Below, in pieces: positions 41,637 through 47,479 of a DNA stretch of 47,479 bases. Positions within the stretch are counted from its first letter, which is position 1; every line of letters begins with the position of its first letter. The DNA is from Bacilli bacterium (GTDB lineage Bacteria > Bacillota_I > Bacilli_A > RF39 > UBA660). The position numbers and the translations under genes were made by a program. The notes under the pieces were generated by a model. That model worked only from the letters and a program-made list of their open reading frames with translations. It was not told the DNA's origin and did not search any database. Where the stretch lies: assembly GCA_017432825.1 (NCBI GenBank), contig JAFRIJ010000006.1:1-47479 (forward strand), given 5' to 3'.

Positions 41637-43208
41637 ATGAATAGCAAGGATTACTTTAAAGATATATATAATGATTTTTTTAATATAGAAATAAATATAG
41701 AAACCAAAGAAGAAGAAGAAAACACATCAAAAGAAGATTATATTGAAAGCGTAAATAATCTATATATAACAGATGAATCAAAGAATATGTTAAATAAAAT
41801 GATAGAATACATAAAAAAATACAATAATAAAGAAGAAAAGAACTATATTCCGTTTAGAATAATTTTAGAAATAGATAATGACGAAGAACGAAAAAAAGTA
41901 GAAAATATTATATTTGAACTATGTAAAAATCTATCATATATAAAATCAAATGAAAAAACTAATATATCACTTTATAATATTAATAAAGAAAAAATAGAAG
42001 TAACAGGTTCTTTTATAACTATAACAAATCTAAATGGATTAGACTTATTAGATAATAATGATAAAGAAAAGTTTTATTTTAATTTAGAAGAATCATTAAA
42101 AACAGCAAATAACATTATTTTAATATCAGATAAAGAAAATAATCTATATAAATTTTTTCTAGGGAAAGAATATTTAAAAAATAAATATATACTCTTTAAA
42201 ATAAAAGGTACTAGTCCAGATAATCAAGATATATATAATCAAATAAATGAGAAGTTAGATTTAAAAGATGAAGATAAAATAAAACTATTAGATTATATAA
42301 ATGAAACATATAATAGTGATTTAGATTATACTTTATATATTAATAAAATAATTAGAGAAATATCTTTTAATAAAGAAATACCTAAAGCAGAAGAAGAAAA
42401 ATCAATAGATGAAATATTTAAAGAATTAAATGAATTAGTAGGATTAAATAAAGTAAAGAAAGTATTATATGACCTAGTAGATGTAATAAATCTAAAAAAG
42501 AAAGCTAAAGACGATTTAAATATTAAAGATATAAATCTACATATGGTATTTCTAGGTAATCCAGGAACAGGTAAAACAACAATAGCAAGAATAATATCTG
42601 GAATTTTATATAATTTAAAACTAATAAAAGAAGATAAATTAGTAGAAGTATCTAGTAAAGATTTAGTAGCAGAATATGTAGGACAAACAGCTCCTAAAAC
42701 AATGAGTGTAATAGAAAAAAGTTTAAATGGAGTGCTATTTATTGATGAAGCATATAGTTTAGCAGTAAAAAATGATAATTCATATAATGCTGAAGCTATT
42801 GCGACTTTAATACAAGCAATGGAAAACTATAGAGATAAATTAGTTGTAATTTTTGCAGGTTATACAAAAGAAATGCAAGATTTTTTAAATTCAAACTCCG
42901 GAATAGTATCTAGAATAGGATATACACTAGAATTTGATGACTATACAACAGAAGAATTAATTCAAATTTTTCTAGGAATGATGAAAAAATCAGGATTTAT
43001 AGTTAAAGATGATGCTGTAGACTATTTAAGAACAATAATAGATGAAAATAGAAATATGAAGAATTTTGGTAATGCCAGATTTATAAGAAATATATATGAA
43101 AAATCAATAATAAAGCATGCTAGTAATACTAAAAATAAAAAAAGAAAAGATATATTAAAAACAATAACAAAAGAAGATATAAGTATAGAGAACTTAAATT
43201 TAAAATAA
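41637..43208 (+). CDS. CbbX/SpoVK-type AAA+ ATPase
   Basis: A 523-residue protein. The N-terminal 250 residues are an acidic, Lys-rich region that includes a weak AAA-like fold (IITNLNGLDLL). The C-terminal AAA+ core is clear: LVGLNKVKKVLYDLV entry, Walker A GNPGTGKTT (about residues 306-314), VGQTAPKT pore region, Walker B LFIDEAYSL (about 367-375), sensor 1 VIFAGYTKEM, and sensor 2 FGNARFIRN. SpoVK acts in spores, while CbbX remodels rubisco; the client here is unknown. GAGGTGA precedes the ATG. The downstream neighbours are a pilin-like membrane protein and a serine hydrolase. Confidence 0.9.
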   Translation: MNSKDYFKDIYNDFFNIEINIETKEEEENTSKEDYIESVNNLYITDESKNMLNKMIEYIKKYNNKEEKNYIPFRIILEIDNDEERKKVENIIFELCKNLSYIKSNEKTNISLYNINKEKIEVTGSFITITNLNGLDLLDNNDKEKFYFNLEESLKTANNIILISDKENNLYKFFLGKEYLKNKYILFKIKGTSPDNQDIYNQINEKLDLKDEDKIKLLDYINETYNSDLDYTLYINKIIREISFNKEIPKAEEEKSIDEIFKELNELVGLNKVKKVLYDLVDVINLKKKAKDDLNIKDINLHMVFLGNPGTGKTTIARIISGILYNLKLIKEDKLVEVSSKDLVAEYVGQTAPKTMSVIEKSLNGVLFIDEAYSLAVKNDNSYNAEAIATLIQAMENYRDKLVVIFAGYTKEMQDFLNSNSGIVSRIGYTLEFDDYTTEELIQIFLGMMKKSGFIVKDDAVDYLRTIIDENRNMKNFGNARFIRNIYEKSIIKHASNTKNKKRKDILKTITKEDISIENLNLK

Positions 43209-43237
43209 TTGTTATATACTAAATAATATGTTATAAT
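43209..43237 (+). promoter_or_regulatory. Promoter for the 43256 gene
   Basis: TTGTTA (43209-43214), 17-base spacer, TATAAT (43232-43237) with TATG extension. Confidence 0.72.
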
Positions 43238-43255
43238 AAACAAGTAGGTGATAGT

Positions 43256-43804
43256 ATGATTAATTTATTTCATTTAATTGAAGTATGTAATGAACCAGGT
43301 ACACTTAGAGTAGTATTATTTATAAAAAAAATATTAAATGTAGTTTTTACAGCAATACCTATTGGATTAATAATAATAATATCAATAGATATGTTTAAAA
43401 ATATAATAGCATCTAATGATGAAGCAAAAAAAAATATAACCAAATCTATCAAAAGAATAATTTATTGTGCTATAGTATTTTTAGTACCAACAATAATAAA
43501 TTTAATGGTATATTTAATAACGGAATTAGACATAAATATACCATATACAGAATGTTGGAAAAATGCAGATGAAATAATTATAAAAGAAAAAGAAATATCA
43601 AATGCTGAAGAACTAGTAAAAAAAGCAGAAACAGATCAAACATATCAAAGTGTTTCAGAAGCTCAAACCGCTGTTAGTCAAATAACAGATAATACAAAAA
43701 AAGAAGAATTTCAAAAGAAACTAAATGAATTAAGAGAAAAAATAGATAAAAAGTACAACGGAGCCATTAATCAAGATGAAAAAACTGGGGGAGCAGGAAG
43801 ATAA
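43256..43804 (+). CDS. VirB2/TrbC-like two-helix membrane protein with helical tail
   Basis: A 182-residue protein. Two membrane helices (about residues 22-43 and 66-88) are joined by a charged loop (FKNIIASNDEAKKNITKSIKR). This is the layout of VirB2/TrbC-type or Mbov_0395-like pilin proteins, though no other type IV secretion gene is present. The C-terminal 80 residues are soluble, with QTAVSQITDNTKKEEFQKKL, a three-helix FIVAR-like pattern. The end is Gly-rich (KTGGAGR). AGGTGAT precedes the ATG. Monocistronic. Confidence 0.7.
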   Translation: MINLFHLIEVCNEPGTLRVVLFIKKILNVVFTAIPIGLIIIISIDMFKNIIASNDEAKKNITKSIKRIIYCAIVFLVPTIINLMVYLITELDINIPYTECWKNADEIIIKEKEISNAEELVKKAETDQTYQSVSEAQTAVSQITDNTKKEEFQKKLNELREKIDKKYNGAINQDEKTGGAGR

Positions 43805-43833
43805 AAATTAGTATTAAAAAGATACTATTTTTT
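43804..43833 (+). terminator. Terminator of the 43256 gene
   Basis: AAAAATTAGTAT with one bulged T pairs with ATACTATTTTT, followed by T residues. Confidence 0.75.
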
Positions 43834-43835
43834 AA

Positions 43836-43864
43836 TTGAATAAAGAAACATTGTATGCTAAAAT
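43836..43864 (+). promoter_or_regulatory. Promoter for the 43890/45149 operon
   Basis: TTGAAT (43836-43841), 17-base spacer, TAAAAT (43859-43864) with TATG extension. Confidence 0.7.
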
Positions 43865-43889
43865 TATAATAGAAGAGTAGTGTGATAAT

Positions 43890-45134
43890 ATGAATAATAA
43901 TGATCCATTAAATATATTTAGTCCTATTAAAGAAAAAGAGATAGATGAAAATCCATTATTTCACATGAACGAAGATACTATAAAAACAAATATAGAACAA
44001 ATACAAACAGATAATATCAATACATATAAAGAGACACAATCAATAATATCACTAGATAATGAAGATAATAAAAAAGAGAAAATAGGGATAAACAAAAAGA
44101 AAAAAAATATATTAAAATTTATTCTTCCAATATTAATATTTGTAGCGGTTTGTTTACTATCCGCTAAAACTTTTTTCTATGGGAAAAAAATAAATGAATA
44201 TGAAAAATCAATATTTAAAATAGAAAAAAAGAATGAGGAAAGTATACTAATACAAGAAGGAAAAGAAGTAGATAGTAACATATTAAAGAATATTGCTGCT
44301 TCAGAATTAGTAAAGTGTTTAAATTCTAAAACAGATATGAATAAATTACCAGATAGTGTAAAAAATGTAATTAACGAAATAAATAATTATTATAATAGTT
44401 CAATTAATTATTTTGCTTATACATATAAAGATATATATACTGGATTTACAGTAAGTTATAATGCAAATCAAAATATATTTTCTGCAAGTTCAATTAAAGC
44501 ACCAAAAGATATATATTTATATGAAATGGCAAGTCTTGGTAAAATAGATTTAAATGAAGAATTAACATATACATCAGCATATTATAATACAGGAAGTGGA
44601 ATACTAAAAAATAAGCCATTAAATGTAAAATATAACGTAAAAACATTACTTGAGTATTCAACAGTTCATAGTGATAATGCAGCTCATAACATGCTTATGG
44701 ATAGATTTGGAAGAGTTAATATGTTAAAATTTTGGCAAGAAAAAGGAACAATAGGAATATTTACTCAAAATACAAATTGGGGTGTGACAAATGCCCATGA
44801 TGCAACAATTTATATGGAAGAATTATATCGTTTTTATACTGAAAATGAAGAATATGGGACACCATTAATGAATAATTTCTTAAAATCACATCCTAAATTC
44901 ATAAAAGGAAAGAATAACTATAAAGTAGCAAGTAAAAGTGGCTGGGCAGGTTCTGCATTACACGATATGGCGATAATATTTGCAGATAATCCGTATATAG
45001 TAATTGGATTATCAAATTTAGGAGATAAAGAATATCAATCATATTTTAATAAAATAAATGAATTATCGTATAACTTACACGAAGAATATTGGAAATATAA
45101 AGTAGAAAAATGTAAAGATATAAAATTATATTAG
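43890..45134 (+). CDS. Membrane-anchored class A beta-lactamase-like serine hydrolase
   Basis: A 414-residue protein. An acidic cytosolic leader (about 70 residues, two Asn/Asp-rich segments), one membrane helix (about 72-97), then a linker and the serine hydrolase domain. The motifs are SASSIKAP (SxxK, Ser near residue 200), HSDNAAHN (SDN, about 261) and KSGW (K-S/T-G, about 349), which is the full set of the class A family. The long leader and membrane anchor are unlike secreted beta-lactamases, so peptidoglycan-related activity is more likely than drug resistance. It is followed 14 bases later by a deacetylase. Confidence 0.88.
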   Translation: MNNNDPLNIFSPIKEKEIDENPLFHMNEDTIKTNIEQIQTDNINTYKETQSIISLDNEDNKKEKIGINKKKKNILKFILPILIFVAVCLLSAKTFFYGKKINEYEKSIFKIEKKNEESILIQEGKEVDSNILKNIAASELVKCLNSKTDMNKLPDSVKNVINEINNYYNSSINYFAYTYKDIYTGFTVSYNANQNIFSASSIKAPKDIYLYEMASLGKIDLNEELTYTSAYYNTGSGILKNKPLNVKYNVKTLLEYSTVHSDNAAHNMLMDRFGRVNMLKFWQEKGTIGIFTQNTNWGVTNAHDATIYMEELYRFYTENEEYGTPLMNNFLKSHPKFIKGKNNYKVASKSGWAGSALHDMAIIFADNPYIVIGLSNLGDKEYQSYFNKINELSYNLHEEYWKYKVEKCKDIKLY

Positions 45135-45148
45135 TTAGAAGTGGTAGT

Positions 45149-46639
45149 ATGAGTAGTAAAATCGTAAACAAAAGTATAAAAACACATGAAAAAAAAGATA
45201 ATAAAAATGAAATAACAAATGATATTAACAGAAAAAAACTAAATGTTACAAATACATTATTAATTATAATATTTAGTTTAACAGTAGCATTAATAATATC
45301 CATGATAACAATACCATATATACAATTTAAAAATAAGGATATAGAAATAAACTATAATACAGAATTTAATAATAATGATTATACAGCTAAAAATTTGTTT
45401 AAAAATTATACAAAAGAAGTAATAGTAAAAGATAATATTAATAATAAAAAAATTGGAACATATGAAATAGAATACAAATTAAAATTTGGTTTAATAAATA
45501 TAATTAAAAAAAGAAAAGTAAAAGTAATTGATAATATAAAACCAGATATAAAATTAAAAGGTAATAATGTAGAATATGTATGTCCAAATAAAGAATATAT
45601 AGAATTAGGATATAGTGCTACAGACGAATATGATGGAGATTTAACTAATAAAGTAGAAATAAAGAATTATAAAGATAATATAACTTATAAAGTAAGTGAT
45701 TCTTCAGGAAATGTGAGTACAATAACAAGAAATATTAAATATGAAGATATAGAAAAACCTACTATAACATTAAAGGGGAGTGACAATATAACATTATATG
45801 TAGGAAATAAATACAACGAAGATGGTTATACTGCTACTGATAATTGCGATGGAGATTTAACTAATAAAGTTAAAGTCACTAATAATATAGACATAAACAC
45901 ACCAGGAACATATAAAGTTACATATAAAGTAATTGATAATAGCAATAACGAAATAACAAAAGAAAGAAACATAACTGTGAAAAAGTGGTCAATAATTAGA
46001 CCTTCAAGTGGAGGAAATGGAAAAGGAATAGTATATTTAACATTTGATGATGGACCAAACGAAGGAACAACAAATATAATATTGGATATTCTAAAAGAAG
46101 AAGGAGTACAAGCAACATTCTTTGTAACAAATTATGGACCAGATTATTTAATAAAAAGAGAATATGATGAAGGACATACAGTTGCATTACATACAGCATC
46201 ACATCAATACGGAATAGTATATGCATCAGTAGATAATTATTTTAATGATTTAAATCAAGTCAGTAATAGAGTAGAAAGAATAACAGGTGAAAAAAGCATG
46301 ATATCACGTTTTCCTGGAGGAAGTTCAAATACAGTAAGTAGCAGATATAGCAAAGGCATAATGACAACATTAACAAGCGAAGTAAAGAAAAGAGGATATC
46401 ATTACTTTGATTGGAATGTAGACTCTGGAGATGCAGCAGGAGCTAGTATAGATGGTGTATATGCTAATGTAATAAATAATATATCTCCAAATAGAGAAAA
46501 CGTTGTCCTAATGCATGATGTAAAATATACAACAACAAACGCACTAAGAAGTATAATTAGATATGGAAAGCAAAATGGATACACATTTAAAAAAATAACT
46601 TATGATACAGTAATGGTAACGCATGGAGTAAATAATTAA
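45149..46639 (+). CDS. Polysaccharide deacetylase with two Ig-like domains
   Basis: A 496-residue protein. A short cytosolic leader, one membrane helix (about residues 35-55), an N-terminal beta part, then two Ig-like DUF5011-type repeats (about 130-200 and 205-279, both with the core YxATDxxDGDLTNKV). The NodB domain follows: TFDDGP (about 297-302), HTASH (about 348-352), RFPGG (about 387), DWNVDSGD and LMHD (about 454). These are the metal and catalytic residues of peptidoglycan or chitin-type deacetylases. It shares an operon with the serine hydrolase, so the pair should modify the wall. GAAGTGG precedes the ATG. Confidence 0.93.
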   Translation: MSSKIVNKSIKTHEKKDNKNEITNDINRKKLNVTNTLLIIIFSLTVALIISMITIPYIQFKNKDIEINYNTEFNNNDYTAKNLFKNYTKEVIVKDNINNKKIGTYEIEYKLKFGLINIIKKRKVKVIDNIKPDIKLKGNNVEYVCPNKEYIELGYSATDEYDGDLTNKVEIKNYKDNITYKVSDSSGNVSTITRNIKYEDIEKPTITLKGSDNITLYVGNKYNEDGYTATDNCDGDLTNKVKVTNNIDINTPGTYKVTYKVIDNSNNEITKERNITVKKWSIIRPSSGGNGKGIVYLTFDDGPNEGTTNIILDILKEEGVQATFFVTNYGPDYLIKREYDEGHTVALHTASHQYGIVYASVDNYFNDLNQVSNRVERITGEKSMISRFPGGSSNTVSSRYSKGIMTTLTSEVKKRGYHYFDWNVDSGDAAGASIDGVYANVINNISPNRENVVLMHDVKYTTTNALRSIIRYGKQNGYTFKKITYDTVMVTHGVNN

Positions 46640-46657
46640 AACAAAGGAGGTTTAAAA

Positions 46658-47479
46658 ATGAATAGAGATATAATATCCCAAAATGTAGATAACATTTATA
46701 AAACAAAGAAGGAATTAGAAACTATACCAATACCAGAATTATATAATTTGTCCCATGATATATTTCAAAGTCCAACATATAAATTTAAAGGGTTTAAAGG
46801 AATAAACGGATTACAATTAATAACATCTAAACAAACTATAATGGCATCAAGCCCTGACACAGAAGCAACACGCCATGCAGTATTATATTATGAAATATGC
46901 AAAAAAATATATGATGAAGAAAAAGTAAAAATCTTTAATGGAATTGTTTCAAATGGAATTGTAAGCTATCAAGACAGCAATATAAATCATATTACCATAG
47001 CACACATAAACTCTATTTTTGAAAAAAATAAGGAAATAAATGTACATAATTTCTGTGTAATCTATGGCAATTTAAATAAAATAAATAATTATCAGAAAAG
47101 AATATTAATAGAAACAATAAATTCAATTATAAAAAAGGATTCTAACATTGAAATATATCATTATGATAGTCATAAAGAAATTGGTATAAAAGAAATAGAA
47201 TCTATCATTCCTAAAGATGAAATAGTAATCGATGATGGAGAAAAGATTTTGTCAGATAAAGAATCAGATTATGTAATAGATTTATCTAAATATCACAATA
47301 AAAATAAAATAGAGTATATTTATCAATACATAGAAGACGAAAAAAAGATATATCAAATAGAAAAAACAGATAGTATAGAGTTTGAAAATAAAAGTGATTA
47401 TTTAGATCCCAAATCTTTAAATATAATGCTTATTAACAAGGTAAAAGTTGAATCTAGTGAATTAAACTTAACAAAAGAA
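46658..47479 (+). CDS. Hypothetical protein, 3' end outside window
   Basis: AAAGGAGG lies eight bases before ATG 46658, and the frame stays open for 274 codons to the window edge. The product is soluble and mixed alpha/beta with no signal peptide. It has a segment of regular alternation (ATRHAVLYYEICKKIYDEEK, then IFNGIVSNGIVSYQD) and an acidic C-terminal part. It is 18 bases after the deacetylase stop and may be in the same transcript. No family recognised. Confidence 0.75.
   Translation, partial: MNRDIISQNVDNIYKTKKELETIPIPELYNLSHDIFQSPTYKFKGFKGINGLQLITSKQTIMASSPDTEATRHAVLYYEICKKIYDEEKVKIFNGIVSNGIVSYQDSNINHITIAHINSIFEKNKEINVHNFCVIYGNLNKINNYQKRILIETINSIIKKDSNIEIYHYDSHKEIGIKEIESIIPKDEIVIDDGEKILSDKESDYVIDLSKYHNKNKIEYIYQYIEDEKKIYQIEKTDSIEFENKSDYLDPKSLNIMLINKVKVESSELNLTKE

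Noticed and set aside
43256-43804. Part of a conjugative type IV secretion system
   Set aside because: No VirB4, VirD4, relaxase or other transfer gene in the window.
43890-45134. Antibiotic-resistance beta-lactamase
   Set aside because: Cytosolic leader, membrane anchor and pairing with a wall deacetylase point to wall metabolism; only the fold is shared.
45996-46226. Minus-strand ORF opposite the deacetylase
   Set aside because: Shadow frame of the NodB domain; Leu/His-rich and without a start signal.

Overview
The window is a very AT-rich, standard-code bacterial chromosome segment. TGA is used as a stop, as at the end of the SipW gene. The gene set points to an uncultured gut-type member of the Bacilli/Bacillota, near the RF39/Erysipelotrichales-like groups: SpoIIP, two YjcZ-type mini-proteins, the L21-Prp-L27 operon with an L21 leader, RarA, UppP and LytR-CpsA-Psr. 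Taxonomy is inferred from gene content only. Shine-Dalgarno sites of the AGGTG/GGAGG type and promoters of the TTGNNN-N17-TATAAT form are clear throughout, often with an extended TATG element before the -10.

1-12.5 kb is mostly housekeeping. It holds the 3' part of spoIIP with a small downstream membrane protein, an LCP ligase, def, uppP, a tRNA-Thr, a membrane-bound XRE regulator, a short collagen-like/BclA-like gene, an SDR dehydrogenase plus a FAD/Rieske oxidoreductase, and the rplU-prp-rpmA operon. rarA follows at 12.5-13.7 kb on the minus strand. Between 5.7 and 7.4 kb is a patch of accessory character: tandem terminators behind the tRNA, a tRNA 3'-end remnant, and a 30-codon hydrophobic peptide gene bracketed by long inverted arms that could be a type I toxin-like locus.

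13.8-36.3 kb is the most distinctive region. It is a multi-operon locus dominated by SipW-type signal peptidases and TasA/camelysin-like exported proteins. It contains one canonical SipW, one SipW fused to its own TasA-like domain, and two signal-peptidase-like proteins that have lost the Ser/His dyad. Each degenerate copy is followed at once by an exported protein whose start has no Shine-Dalgarno site. At least seven exported or membrane-tethered products share a Tyr-(Ala/Ser) type signal-peptide exit, including a 2683-residue protein with about 38 VYGGGN-type solenoid repeats. Inside the first operon sit a membrane-anchored McrB-like AAA+ ATPase and a DUF2357-like protein without a visible nuclease domain. 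I read the whole as a candidate undescribed system for building a surface fibre or matrix, in which an AAA+ machine and pseudo-proteases accompany SipW processing. The function is inference.

36.4-41.6 kb carries a small orphan gene, a second YjcZ-type gene, and an operon combining two solute-binding-like extracellular proteins (one with a VWA domain), an XpaC-like protein and a TelA-like protein. 41.6-46.6 kb holds a CbbX/SpoVK-type AAA+ protein, a VirB2/TrbC-like two-helix membrane protein, a membrane-anchored class A beta-lactamase-like serine hydrolase and an Ig-like/NodB polysaccharide deacetylase. A gene of unknown function runs off the right edge.
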